From NCBI RefSeq assembly GCF_001423425.1, contig NZ_LMNX01000003.1:241910-305909 (forward strand): 64,000 nucleotides of DNA, written 5' to 3'. Made by a program: the position numbers and the translations under genes. Below are positions 16,747 to 26,300 of this stretch, piece by piece; within the stretch, counting starts at the first letter, position 1, and each line of letters starts with the position of its first letter. The DNA is from Rhizobium sp. Leaf306 (lineage in GTDB: Bacteria; Pseudomonadota; Alphaproteobacteria; Rhizobiales; Rhizobiaceae). The notes beneath the pieces are model-generated. The model saw only the letters and a list, made by a program, of their open reading frames with translations, did no database searches and was not told the origin of the DNA.

Positions 16747-16768
16747 AAGAACGGAACAGTCCGTTCTT
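16747..16768 (-). terminator. Hairpin at the end of the binding-protein gene
   Basis: AAGAACGGA, loop ACAG, TCCGTTCTT: a 9-bp perfect stem overlapping the stop of the binding-protein gene. It is within the operon and could stabilise the binding-protein message or attenuate expression of the permease and ATPase. Confidence 0.4.
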
Positions 16769-17540
16769 ACTTCGAGACGTCCTGACCGAAATACTTGTCA
16801 GAAATCGTCTTGTAGGTTCCGTCCGCCTTGATGTCGGCGAGCGCCTTGTTGATGGCTGAAACCAGCTCGTCGTCGCCCTTGCGAACGATGATGCCAGAGA
16901 AATCGGCATCCGCCTTTTCGGCAACGATCTTAACGGGAGCCTGAGGCTGCTTCTTCTTGAAATCGAGGAAGGAGAGGCTGTCGTTGATCGTGGCATCGGC
17001 GCGGCGGGTCAGAACCAGCTGGATCGACTGGTCAAAGCCGTCGGTGCCGACGAGCTCTGCTCCAGACGCCTCGGCCAGCTTGCCGAAGTTGCTGGTCAGC
17101 GACTGTGCCGACTTCTTGCCCTTGAGGCTTTCGAACCCTTTGATCTCCTCGTCATTGCTGCGAACGATCAGCACGGCCTTGGACGCGATATAGGGGTCGG
17201 AGAAGGCATATTTCTGCTTGCGGGCTTCGGTGATGCCGACCTGATTGATGACGGCATCATAGCGTTTGGCATCGATGCCAGCGATGAGGCCATCCCACTT
17301 GCCTTCGATGAATTCTGCCTTCACGCCAAGCTTGTTGGCGACAGCCTCGCCGATCTCGACGTCGAAGCCGGTCAGCTTGTTGGCGCTGTCGTGGAAAGTG
17401 AAGGGCGCATAGGTGCCTTCCGTCCCGATCTTGATCACGCCGGCGGCCTTGATCTGGTCGAGGTTTTCGCCAGCGACAGACGGAGTGATGGCAACGGCCT
17501 GCAGCAGGGCGGCAGCAGCGATGGATTTCAGCCAGTTCAT
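16767..17540 (-). CDS. Amino-acid ABC transporter substrate-binding protein (cystine-like)
   Basis: A 257-residue periplasmic receptor with a signal peptide (MNWLKSIAAAALLQAVAITPSVA). The mature part has EGTYAPFTFHD, LTGFDVEIGEAV, GKWDGLIAGIDAKRYDAVINQVGIT and FSDPYIAS, closest in feel to the FliY/TcyJ cystine-binding branch of family 3. The start at MNWLKS is chosen because the upstream ATG would abut the AAAGGA site. First gene of the operon; an 80-base gap with a hairpin separates it from the permease, usual where the receptor is made in excess. Cystine is an inference; other polar amino acids are possible. Confidence 0.88.
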   Translation of the reverse strand: MNWLKSIAAAALLQAVAITPSVAGENLDQIKAAGVIKIGTEGTYAPFTFHDSANKLTGFDVEIGEAVANKLGVKAEFIEGKWDGLIAGIDAKRYDAVINQVGITEARKQKYAFSDPYIASKAVLIVRSNDEEIKGFESLKGKKSAQSLTSNFGKLAEASGAELVGTDGFDQSIQLVLTRRADATINDSLSFLDFKKKQPQAPVKIVAEKADADFSGIIVRKGDDELVSAINKALADIKADGTYKTISDKYFGQDVSK

Positions 17541-17763
17541 GGTCATTCCTTTCGGGCATCAGGCCTGATGGCCTTTCGATGCGGTGTTATCTAGGAAAAC
17601 CTGTGCTGTTGGAGGAGAGGATCGAGCAAATAAAACAGGCAAATGAGATTATTTTGCTCATTTTTCTTCGCGCATGACCCGACGCAACCACGACACAGCT
17701 TTTGCGCAGGATTTCCGGCAAGACGCCATCGTGCCGCAATCTGTTGTCCCGGAAGACCCGGGC

Positions 17764-17788
17764 GGAACCCTTGCGTGCTCTAGCTGTT
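17764..17788 (+). promoter_or_regulatory. EcfG-type promoter candidate (GGAAC-N16-TGTT)
   Basis: GGAAC at 17764-17768 and TGTT at 17785-17788, 16 bases apart, 24 bases before the start codon of the small acidic protein and just ahead of its AGGAG site. Confidence 0.5.
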
Positions 17789-17812
17789 GTTTCGCCGAAC
17801 AGGAGCAACATC

Positions 17813-18019
17813 ATGACCGAAGAAAAACGCGGCGAAACCGGCAATGAGGAGCCACAGGCGGAAGGGAGCACGCAGGGTGAGCATAGCCAGGAGCGCGAGC
17901 AAACTTCGAGCGATTCAAAGTCTCATAGCAGCTCGCCGCAGACGTGGTCGGCCGATCACGGCGGAGGTGTTTCGCCCCCAACCAGCAAGCCGGTGAGTTC
18001 AGACGATAAGGCGGATTAG
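17813..18019 (+). CDS. Small disordered hydrophilic protein
   Basis: A 68-residue protein of almost only Glu, Gln, Ser, Gly, Asp, Lys and Thr (MTEEKRGETGNEEPQAEGST...). There is no hydrophobic core, so it is probably intrinsically disordered. AGGAG stands 8 bases before the ATG. The composition is like that of desiccation or stress-related small proteins, and the EcfG-type motif directly upstream supports stress expression. No family recognised. Confidence 0.7.
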   Translation: MTEEKRGETGNEEPQAEGSTQGEHSQEREQTSSDSKSHSSSPQTWSADHGGGVSPPTSKPVSSDDKAD

Positions 18020-18341
18020 GCGTCTGAAAATCTGGAGCCTTCGAACTGTACCAACGCCCTCGCCAACGGATTTTGGCCGGAGGCTGTGATGACCCACATC
18101 TAGGCTCGAATCATTCTTCGTTTAGTAGCAGCTGAATAATAAAACGCCTCTAGCGTGCACTGCGGTAGCGAGATATTATGCTTTCCGTTAGCGCATGCGC
18201 TCGGGTCAGTGCCAACGTAATATTGGAATAATAAAACGATCGATATTGCCATTTTTGTAAATAAGAAAGTCGGGTTCGTGCCTTTGTAATGCACGCCAGA
18301 TTCTTTTCAGTTTCTATTTCCTAAAGTACCTTTCCTGTTTT
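18020..18341. other. AT-rich intergenic region with a 13-base direct repeat
   Basis: No gene seen. GAATAATAAAACG occurs at 18134-18146 and again at 18226-18238. The stretch is clearly richer in A+T than the neighbouring coding DNA and could hold the control region of the exported protein at 18342; AT-rich tracts with TA steps are known targets of MucR/RosR-type zinc-finger regulators of exopolysaccharide genes. Confidence 0.5.
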
Positions 18342-19109
18342 TTGCAGTGCTCACGAGGTTTTCTTGGCTTGAGCAGATATTACAACGATAGGCGGTTTGC
18401 GGAAGGGGGAAGGCATCGGGGGCCGGGAGGTCTCGTCGTCTTCATGCTCCTGTTCGCCGCCTTCTCAAGCGCAATCGGTGCAAGCCTTCTCCTCTCCAAT
18501 GATCACACGCGTCTCAAGCTTTTGTTGCTGCGGCTGGGTTTCCAGCAAAGCAGCGTTGCGAACCTGAGCGTGCCCTTTGTCAATGCACAGTCCGCCGCGC
18601 AGGCAAGCATGGGGGTATCGGTGGTCTTTGCAAAGAAAGCCCGCCTCTTGAAGGGCCGCGCCCCGATACGTGCTGACGAGCAGTGCGCTACTCTTGCAGC
18701 CCTTGCCGAGGTGGAGCCTGTGTTTACCCGCGAAGACGGTGGCGCCAAATGGGAATGCAGCTATCTCGTGACGGGAGCGGATTTGGGACGTCAGTCATCG
18801 ATATTCGTCCAGATCCGGGGTAGGGAGGCTGCAGGGAACGCGACATTTCGGCTGAAAATAAGCTTCGGAACTTTGTCCGAACGGGAAGCGCTCGCCTATC
18901 AGGCGTCCGCAATTGCTGCACGCTTGCTCGATCTCGATGCGTATCTGTCCATTTCGCTCGGAGACGCCTTGGCGCGCGGGCAAGATTTTCGCAGAGAGAT
19001 TGCGGCGGCAACCATTTCATATAAGCGGGAAATGCTGGATGAAAGTCGATACAATCTCGTTGGAACGTATCCGCTTCCGAAAGCCCCTGCTCAGCAAGTC
19101 ACAAACTGA
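18342..19109 (+). CDS. Membrane-anchored exported protein, unknown function
   Basis: A 255-residue protein with a basic N-terminus and one hydrophobic segment near residues 30-52 (GGLVVFMLLFAAFSSAIGASLLL), then a periplasmic domain with one cysteine pair (DEQCATL, KWECSYL). Alternating hydrophobic residues suggest a mixed alpha/beta fold. It lies next to other small exported proteins and an ExoY-like transferase, so an envelope or polysaccharide role is possible but unproven. The start is uncertain: there is no strong SD before the first ATG. Confidence 0.65.
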   Translation: MQCSRGFLGLSRYYNDRRFAEGGRHRGPGGLVVFMLLFAAFSSAIGASLLLSNDHTRLKLLLLRLGFQQSSVANLSVPFVNAQSAAQASMGVSVVFAKKARLLKGRAPIRADEQCATLAALAEVEPVFTREDGGAKWECSYLVTGADLGRQSSIFVQIRGREAAGNATFRLKISFGTLSEREALAYQASAIAARLLDLDAYLSISLGDALARGQDFRREIAAATISYKREMLDESRYNLVGTYPLPKAPAQQVTN

Positions 19110-19123
19110 GTTGATTTTCGTAT

Positions 19124-19264
19124 CTACTTGATACTTGCCGTGACAGTCGTGTCGTGAGGCGTGCCGATGTGCTCGGCAATCTGGCTGATGCCCTGGATGA
19201 TGACAGCCCAGAGAGCAATGGAGACACCGAAAGCAAATGACAGATTTCTGAAACGACGCGACAT
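19124..19264 (-). CDS. 46-residue single-span membrane peptide
   Basis: A short frame reading MSRRFRNLSFAFGVSIALWA... to TVTASIK: a basic start, one transmembrane helix (about residues 9-28) and a short polar tail. GAGGGA stands 6-7 bases before the ATG. The length, positive-inside charge and ribosome-binding site make it a credible small membrane protein. It is convergent with the exported protein gene at 18342-19109. Confidence 0.55.
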   Translation of the reverse strand: MSRRFRNLSFAFGVSIALWAVIIQGISQIAEHIGTPHDTTVTASIK

Positions 19265-19393
19265 TTTTCCCTCACAAGATGAGGAATATGTACCGCACAA
19301 TAGTTCGAATACAGTTAGTGTGATCGGTCAAATTGAACCTAACTGTAGCGCCCGCCGATCGACCATGAAAACGCTCGCCGAGAAACTTCGCGC

Positions 19394-19633
19394 TCAGAAA
19401 ATCGGCGGGTAACAGACCCTGACGATTTCGATCTGGCGCGGTTCTCGGTAGGTGATCTCAAGCAGTTCGCATTCCTCTGTGACGTAGCTCGAGCGGACAA
19501 GATGTGTGTTCGGTTGCGTCTCGTTATACCTCGACCGCTGAATGATGTCCGCCGCGTATGCCGACGCCCCGAGCGAAGCTGCGAGGAGTAATGTCGCAAT
19601 AGTTAACTTCGAAATTACGTGTAAAGCGGCCAT
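19394..19633 (-). CDS. Small secreted protein, unknown function
   Basis: A 79-residue protein with a signal peptide (MAALHVISKLTIATLLLAASLGASAYA, cleaved before ADIIQ) and a mature part of about 52 residues with two cysteines (EECELLE and VRVCYPP) likely to form a disulfide. GAGAGGTTGAG precedes the ATG. It is one of several small exported proteins in this AT-richer tract. Family not recognised. Confidence 0.65.
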   Translation of the reverse strand: MAALHVISKLTIATLLLAASLGASAYAADIIQRSRYNETQPNTHLVRSSYVTEECELLEITYREPRQIEIVRVCYPPIF

Positions 19634-19711
19634 CTCAACCTCTCTAATCACCCGTATTTTGCATCTACATCTAGTATATTTTTCAGATTAAAACGCAAGG
19701 CACAAATAACA

Positions 19712-20090
19712 TCACGCCGAATGGATCGTAGCTGTTGGCGAGTGATGTGACCCTAGTCCAGGAGGGCTGCGGCAAGAGCCTGATTGTAGGTCGGAGCGAT
19801 CACCTTTTCTAATGATCATTTCAGAGCGCTTGCCGTCAGTTTCGGCGCTTACGCAATCTTTCTGTCCGTTCGGAAATTGCAGGCAGATCTTGCCGTTGTC
19901 GATCTTGTACCCGATCGTCTTACCCGTTTGGTAAGTATACCCGTTCCCTTTTTTTGCAGCGTTCCCCGAACCTTCGTTCATGCGCCCGGGGATTTCTGTT
20001 TGGAAGCAACGCACATCTCGGTATGTGCGTACTGTGCGGGAAGCGACGAATTTATTGCGGCAATGATAGCAAAACTGTGCAGCGCATAAT
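19712..20090 (-). pseudogene. Probable decayed small secreted protein gene
   Basis: The segment reading KGNGYTYQTGKTIGYKIDNG through KDCVSAETDGKRSEM (about 19810-19940) looks like a real periplasmic domain with two cysteines. It has no good start: the in-frame ATG at 19981 has no ribosome-binding site. A signal-peptide-like stretch (LHSFAIIAAINSSLPAQYAHTEM) is in a different frame just upstream and ends in a stop. A frameshift between the secretion signal and the mature domain would explain both halves. An intact gene with an unusual start remains possible. Confidence 0.35.
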
Positions 20091-20324
20091 TTGATCGATC
20101 TCTCAAGTCGTCGACCGCAAAATATCACGGTTCTCTCGAACGAACCGGAGGGATTCGCCGCACGTTGCTGCGAATCCACGTATCAAATCTAATTTCATAT
20201 GTAATAATAAAGCAATATTGCTTGCTTTATATTTAACCATTTATTAAGTTCCGGGCTGACTCGTGTTTAGAATCGAGATATGGAGTATTGATAAGACGAT
20301 CATATATTAACTCTCGTATATTGG
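20091..20324. promoter_or_regulatory. AT-rich leader of the sugar transferase gene
   Basis: No gene seen. The part from about 20185 to 20320 is strongly AT-rich and includes a perfect 14-base palindrome AAGCAATATTGCTT at 20210-20223 and an AATAATAAA tract like those before 18342. This fits a MucR/RosR-type control region for a polysaccharide gene. Confidence 0.4.
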
Positions 20325-21041
20325 ATGGTTCCCTTGAGTGCTGTGGAGCTGGTGGTACAACTGGATGCTAGTGAGTACCTTGCCGGTAGTTCGGCGAATG
20401 ATAATTATAAGCTTACATATAGTGACCAGCCTGCGGCTTGGGAATTCGCGGCCAAGCGCGCAGTCGACATGCTGATATCCCTGATTGCCCTGGTTACGCT
20501 TCTTCCCCTGTTCGTCCTGATATGCGCGATCATCCGTGCCGAGAGCAGAGGGTCACCGCTGTTTTCCCAGATTCGATGGGGGAAGGACGGTCGCAAAATT
20601 AAAATCTATAAGTTCAGATCGATGTTTACCGACCGGGGAGATGTGTCTGGCGTCGCACAGACAACTCGGAACGATCCCCGGATTACACGGGTCGGCCGGT
20701 TCATTCGCAAATCCAATATCGACGAACTGCCGCAACTCATCAACGTGCTCAAAGGGGACATGTCTCTTGTCGGTCCGAGATGCCACGCCGTCGGCATGCT
20801 TGCGGCCGGCGTTACCTATGAGGAACTCGTTCCGGATTATCACCAGCGACACAGCATGCGGCCTGGTCTTACCGGGCTGGCGCAAATGCGCGGCCTGCGA
20901 GGGCCAACGGATCGTGCTTCGAAAGCCCGGGCTCGCATCGCCTGCGATCTCTATTATGTTGCCAATTTCTCGATCTGGCTTGACGTCTACATCATCCTCC
21001 AAACCATCAGGATGGAACTGACGAATGGCAAGGGCTTCTAA
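20325..21041 (+). CDS. ExoY-like undecaprenyl-phosphate sugar-1-phosphate transferase
   Basis: A 238-residue bacterial sugar transferase. One N-terminal hydrophobic hairpin ([21 protein letters not shown]) is followed by [18 protein letters not shown], the catalytic region [19 protein letters not shown] and SLVGPRC, and then [14 protein letters not shown]. These motifs in this order define the family that transfers galactose-1-P or glucose-1-P to the lipid carrier, the first step of exopolysaccharide repeat assembly. The usual SLVGPRP ends in Cys here. It is convergent with the glycosyltransferase operon, so it may supply the lipid-linked primer for those enzymes. Confidence 0.88.
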   Translation: MVPLSAVELVVQLDASEYLAGSSANDNYKLTYSDQPAAWEFAAKRAVDMLISLIALVTLLPLFVLICAIIRAESRGSPLFSQIRWGKDGRKIKIYKFRSMFTDRGDVSGVAQTTRNDPRITRVGRFIRKSNIDELPQLINVLKGDMSLVGPRCHAVGMLAAGVTYEELVPDYHQRHSMRPGLTGLAQMRGLRGPTDRASKARARIACDLYYVANFSIWLDVYIILQTIRMELTNGKGF

Positions 21042-21073
21042 GCCAACCGTTCTTCGAACCGATCCAATAGCAA

Positions 21074-21097
21074 ACGGCGGCACACTGGTGCCGCCGT
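21074..21097. terminator. Hairpin between convergent genes
   Basis: ACGGCGGCAC, loop ACTG, GTGCCGCCGT: a 10-bp perfect stem between the sugar transferase and the glycosyltransferase operon. No long T-run follows on either side. Confidence 0.5.
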
Positions 21098-21126
21098 CGC
21101 TTGTTTGATATTTCGGGGGTTGGGTC

Positions 21127-23364
21127 TCAACCAACGCTGCCTTGGATAGCCGACGACAGTCCGGGATCTACCGCTCGCCCACCGAGAGACACGCTGCTTG
21201 CTAGCAATCCGTTCTGACAAGCCCGTCCGTCGTCCCATCCCGGATGATTGGCGATCGGGTAAAGGCAAATCCCCTCGAACGGGACACCGGACTGCATGGC
21301 ACGTTTTGCCTGATCCGAGACATAACGGTACCAAGGCCCACGCCGCTCATCCTCGATGCCGGTTTCTGCAATCAAAATCGGCTTGCCATAACGCGCGTAG
21401 GTTTCGGCAAGGATCCTGCTCAGCGGCTTGTAGCTGGGATGACCGATGTCGATCGGCGGCCCGCCATGGATCCATTGGTTGTTGAAATAGTAGTTGACGC
21501 CAATGATATCGAGAAACCGCTCCTGACCGCCGATCTGCGGCCACATGCGGCCGGCGATGAGGTCCCATCCCTGGAACTGCGACTGCCTGTGACCTTCAGC
21601 AACGCCGGACTCGAAAGGTCTCGATTGGTCCGCCACGACATTGATAACCGGATCGCAGTGAACGAAGCGCGCGCGGGGGTCGACCAACAGGATTTCCTCC
21701 ATGGCAGCGATTGCGGCCCGGGCAAGCTGAACCTTGAGCTCGAATCCTCGACCACGCGCGAACGGGTTGAGATAGGCGGCATCTCCGCCGCCCCACGAGA
21801 AGAATGAGATTTCGTTGACGGGGCAATAGAACGGCACTTCGCTTGTGTTGTCGCGAACCAACCGTGCGCAGGCGCCGGCGAAGGCTGCAAACCGATCGAC
21901 GAATTGCGGCGACCAGATATCGAGATCGTCAGGCCATCCGTAGTGTAAGAGGTCCCAGATGACCTGCGTGCCGGTTTTCTGCGCGGCTTCGATCATCGGC
22001 AATACGCTCGACCAGTCATAGGTCCCGGACTTTTCGATCAGATGCCAGCGAAAACCATCGCGGACCGTACGGATTCCAAGTCCTGCAAGCTGACGATAGT
22101 CCTGCTCCGCAAAGCGATCGTGCTCGATTGCCGCAATCATATCCAAGCGTCGACCGGTTGTTTCGCCGTTAGCGGGACGTAGTCGATGCGTCGAGCATTC
22201 GAAACCGCCCATCAGAAACGATTTGAAGATGCCGGTCGGCCCCTGCGGCGATTTCTCCGCAAGGACGTCGCTGAAAAGCTGTGTCCACTGCGGCAACACG
22301 GCCTCGATCGAGTAGCTCGCCTCGACCTTGCGCCGCAACGCTTGTCCGAGAGAACGGCGGAAACCTTCGTCGCCCGCAAGTAAGCGGATCTTGTCAGCGA
22401 CGGCGGCCGGATCGTTATAGGGCACGAAGAGGCCGGAGACCTGGTCGTCGATCTGCTGCTGGGCGCCGTTGTCAGGTGTTGCGATGACGGGCAGGGCGGC
22501 GGCACCTGCTTCGGCAATGACATGCGGCATGCCTTCGCCGCGCGACAGCCAGACAAATATATCGAACGCCGACAGAAGCTCGGCCACATCCTTGCGATCG
22601 CCTAAAAACATGAGCCTGTCCGCCAAGCCCAGCCGGCGGGTGAGATCCTTCAAGTGATCGGCATAGTCCGGCATGAAAGCATCGGGGCCGCCGACAATGA
22701 CGAACTGCGCATGCGCATTGTCTCTGACGACCAGTGCGGCGGCATGGATGAAGTCTTCGACATTCTTCTTCGGATCCAGCCGACCGACCCAACCGATGAC
22801 GACCTGCTCGTCCCGCAACCCAAGCTTTGACCGCATGACCGAGCGGTTCGCCGAATTGAACTCGGAGAGATCGACCATCGAGGGTATCTCGAGCGCGTGC
22901 TGCTCGCGGCCGGGCATTTTTGACGCAGCCGCGTCGCGGATGGAGCGGCAGACGCCGACATACCGGCTCGTGAGGTGCTTCGGGCCAGCTTCCGCCTCCG
23001 AAACAAGACCGCCATGCTCGATCAGCGGGGGGCGGAGATGGAGCCGTTCGAGCGACGGATAGATGTCGGCAACGTTCTGGCTGGAAACGACGATGTCGTA
23101 TCCAGGAACCTTGCCGGCCAGATAGCCAACCGTATCTTCGAAGGACAGATCGTAAGGCGTCGTATCGACATCGACCCCGAGCGCCCGCAGTTGCTCGTGG
23201 GTCTGCTCCGGCATTCCGGGCTTGCGGAAGCAGGCAACGACGTCGATCCGGTAGAGCTTCGGATCGAGGTTTGCCGCGAGGAGCCGCACTTCGGTCTCCT
23301 CGCCGCCGACCACCAACCACGCGAAGACGAACAGAATCCGTACAGGCTGAGGTTCAGGTGTCAT
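21127..23364 (-). CDS. Fusion of GT4 glycosyltransferase and clan GH-A glycoside hydrolase
   Basis: One 745-residue chain. Residues ~1-375 are a GT-B glycosyltransferase of family 4: VVGGEET near the start, GWVGRLDPKKN (190-201), and the EX7E motif E277/E285 in RGEGMPHVIAEAGAAA. Residues ~385-740 are a TIM-barrel hydrolase like beta-glucosidases: FRWHLIEK, acid/base E518 in CPVNEISFFSWGG and nucleophile E667 in PILIAETGIEDE. Both active sites look intact. MGGFECSTHR at the junction has no ribosome-binding site, so this is a true fusion. The start at MTPEPQ overlaps the stop of the upstream gene (ATGA). Last gene of a four-gene operon. Confidence 0.88.
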   Translation of the reverse strand: MTPEPQPVRILFVFAWLVVGGEETEVRLLAANLDPKLYRIDVVACFRKPGMPEQTHEQLRALGVDVDTTPYDLSFEDTVGYLAGKVPGYDIVVSSQNVADIYPSLERLHLRPPLIEHGGLVSEAEAGPKHLTSRYVGVCRSIRDAAASKMPGREQHALEIPSMVDLSEFNSANRSVMRSKLGLRDEQVVIGWVGRLDPKKNVEDFIHAAALVVRDNAHAQFVIVGGPDAFMPDYADHLKDLTRRLGLADRLMFLGDRKDVAELLSAFDIFVWLSRGEGMPHVIAEAGAAALPVIATPDNGAQQQIDDQVSGLFVPYNDPAAVADKIRLLAGDEGFRRSLGQALRRKVEASYSIEAVLPQWTQLFSDVLAEKSPQGPTGIFKSFLMGGFECSTHRLRPANGETTGRRLDMIAAIEHDRFAEQDYRQLAGLGIRTVRDGFRWHLIEKSGTYDWSSVLPMIEAAQKTGTQVIWDLLHYGWPDDLDIWSPQFVDRFAAFAGACARLVRDNTSEVPFYCPVNEISFFSWGGGDAAYLNPFARGRGFELKVQLARAAIAAMEEILLVDPRARFVHCDPVINVVADQSRPFESGVAEGHRQSQFQGWDLIAGRMWPQIGGQERFLDIIGVNYYFNNQWIHGGPPIDIGHPSYKPLSRILAETYARYGKPILIAETGIEDERRGPWYRYVSDQAKRAMQSGVPFEGICLYPIANHPGWDDGRACQNGLLASSVSLGGRAVDPGLSSAIQGSVG

Positions 23365-26300
23365 TCGCCCACCTTGAAGACAACCTGCAGGAATTCCGGA
23401 CGGTTTTCGATCAGGTCCGTCAGGAAGGACGGCGCGTCGTCCATCGGAATGACGTGGGTGATCATATGCTGGCGGATGATGTCGCCATGCGTCCGGAGAA
23501 GATCGACCGTTGCGCGGGCGAGCCGGCCGCGGTTCCAGAGCGCACCAAGACCACGCGGAACCCGGTTGATCTGCGCGCAACGGATGTTGAGGCCGTTGTG
23601 GTGGAACTCTTCGCCCAACCGCAACTGATCAGCGCCGCCCTGGTAGAAGGCAAGGTCGATTACCGTGCCCTGCGGCCGCAAGGCTTTCAGCGCCGTGTTG
23701 AGGCTGCCTGAATACGCACGTGTCTGGAACACCAGATCTGCACCGCGTCCCATCGCGCCATCATGCCAGCGGGCCTTGGCATGCTGCCACGCGTGCTCCT
23801 CGGTCATGGCCTGAAGGCCCATCGCTTCCGCTTTTTGACGGCGGAACTCTGATGGGTCAGTCACGATAACCTCGGATGCACCCAGGGATTTCGCAAACAG
23901 GGCAGTCATCAGCCCCACTGTGCCGGCGCCGATCACGATAACCGGGCGATCCTTCACGCCCGCACCGAGGAAGGGCACGTGAGCCCCATAGGCTTCGGCA
24001 TCGGCATGCAGAATGCCGTTTGCGGCAATCGGCCCCATCTGGGCGACAAGGACGCCGAGCACGGGATCTATTTCGGCCGGCAATGGCACCAGCAGATCGT
24101 GGAACGGGTTGGCCGTGTGGCCCGATTTATGGCCGTAGGCGGATGCGACCACCTCGCCTTGCGCAAAACCGCCTGTGCGCGACTCTGAAACCCTGGCAAC
24201 TTCCATGTAGCCAAGGAACGGGACCGGATAGTGCAGGTCCGGTTCGTTCTCGATAAACACCCCGCGCTCGCCATCAAAGCGCGAGCGGAAATAGGGGTTG
24301 GTGTTTTTGAGGAACGTCAGTTCGGTCCCTGCGGAAAGACCGGTGTAGATCGTGTCGAGCCGAACCTGGCCATCGCCGGGAGGGCCTTCCTCGTATTCGA
24401 AGAAATAGGACCGCCCGGGGGCCTCGACGCCAAGTGAGCGGATGATCCGGTGCCCCGGTGCCAATCCCGGCTGAGGAGCTTCCGGCCGAGGCTGGAATTG
24501 CAGGGGCAAAGGCTCGGGCTGGCGCATCTCTGGCGGCGCGATCGAAACCGGCTTGCCTTCCTGCACAGAGGCAACGACAGCCAGCGCCAGCCGGTGCGTT
24601 GCAAGGGCTTCAGAATAGGGGCAGCGGATCCGGTTTTCCCCGCCGCGAACGGCATCGATGAAGTCGCGATCTTCGCGCCACACGGGGTCGCCGTCTGCGC
24701 CACGGACCGGCCGGCCTCGGCCGACATCCACCATGATGTCGCGGTCGGTAAGCTCGATCGCGAGACGGTCCGCAAAGATGTGAAGCCCGACGCGATGGCT
24801 CCAGCCGAGAAGGCAGGTGGAGGCAACGTTCGCAACAACCCCGGTTTCGAATGTCAGGGTTGCTGTTGTCACGGTCGGCACGTCGAGGCCCGGAAATTCG
24901 GGCCTGTCCGTGTGGCCGGCACGCCCGTAGACTTCGGTCACCTCGCCGACAAGAAAACGCGCAAGGTCGAGAAGATGGGTCGCCTGCTCCACCATCTGTC
25001 CGCCGGACTTGTCCTGCTTCCACCACCACTGCGGCGGGGGCGTGCTATCCAGCCAGTAGCCGGACAGAAGCTGGGCGGGATTGTCCTTGAGGAGATTGCG
25101 GGCCTCATCGACGATGTCGAGGTAGCGCCAGTGGTAGCCGACGCCGGTCACGAGACCCTTCGCCGTCACGGCAGCCGAGATCTCTTCGGCCGTCCCGATG
25201 TCAAGCGAAACCGGCTTTTCGACGAAGAATGGAATGCCGCGCTCGATCAGGTCCCGCTCCGGCTCCCCGTGCGCAAACGGCGGCACGCAGACATAGACAG
25301 CATCGGGGCGGACGGCGTCCAGCATGTCGCGGTGGTGGGCGAAGGATTTCGCTCCGAAGCGCGCTGCGGCCTGATCGGCGCGGCCGATATCCGGATCCGC
25401 GAACCCGACGAGTTCCACATCGTCGAAGCCGGAGATGACATCGAGATGGCGGTGCGCGATACCTCCAACGCCGATAAAGGCGAGGCGTGTCTTCTGCATG
25501 GATAGGTCCTTTTGCATGAGATTGGCAGGCTGGGAAATGAACCGGTCGTAGACCGCTCTCGTTTCCCTCGCCATGCGATGTGCGGAAAAGTGATTGTCGA
25601 AGCGGACGCGGGCAGCCTCGGCGACATGCGCAAGTCTCTGCCGATCCGAAAGCGCCGCGATGACGACAGTGGCCATTGAAGCGGAACTGCCGGGTGTGGC
25701 GAAAAGCGGGTGGTCCTCCCCGAGCGCCTCGACGGTGCCGCCGATCCGGGTTGCAACGACCGGGCAGCCGAGCGACATCGCCTCGAGCACCGCAAGCGGC
25801 AGGCCTTCGAACAGCGATGGCAGAACGAAGAGGTGGCCGAGAGCGATGATGTTGGCGACATCCGGGCGATGTCCGGTAAATCGAATGCGGTCGGAGATGC
25901 CGAGCTCATCCGCCAAAGCCCCGAGCCTCACGCGTTCCTCGCCGGATCCGACCAGGAGAAGGCACAAGGAGGGGTGCGCCTCCAGAATCTGCGGCATGGC
26001 TTCGAGGAGGGTCTTGTGATCCTTCTGCGCGGTCAACCGGGCAATGGTCACAAGCACGATCTCGTCACGCACATCGAGGTCCCGACGAAGTGCGTCGCCT
26101 GTTGCCGTCTGCTGCGGCACGAAGATACCGTTGCGGATAACCGTCAGTCGGTCGGGCGCAATGTGCCCGCGAAAACTGTCCCGGGAGGCTTCCGAAACCA
26201 CGACGTGATGGGCGACATCCCGCGTGCGTCGCTGATACTCGTCCTGCTGGTCGCGGTCGGTGAGGAGATAAGGAAGATGCTCCGTGCGAATGACCGGGAT

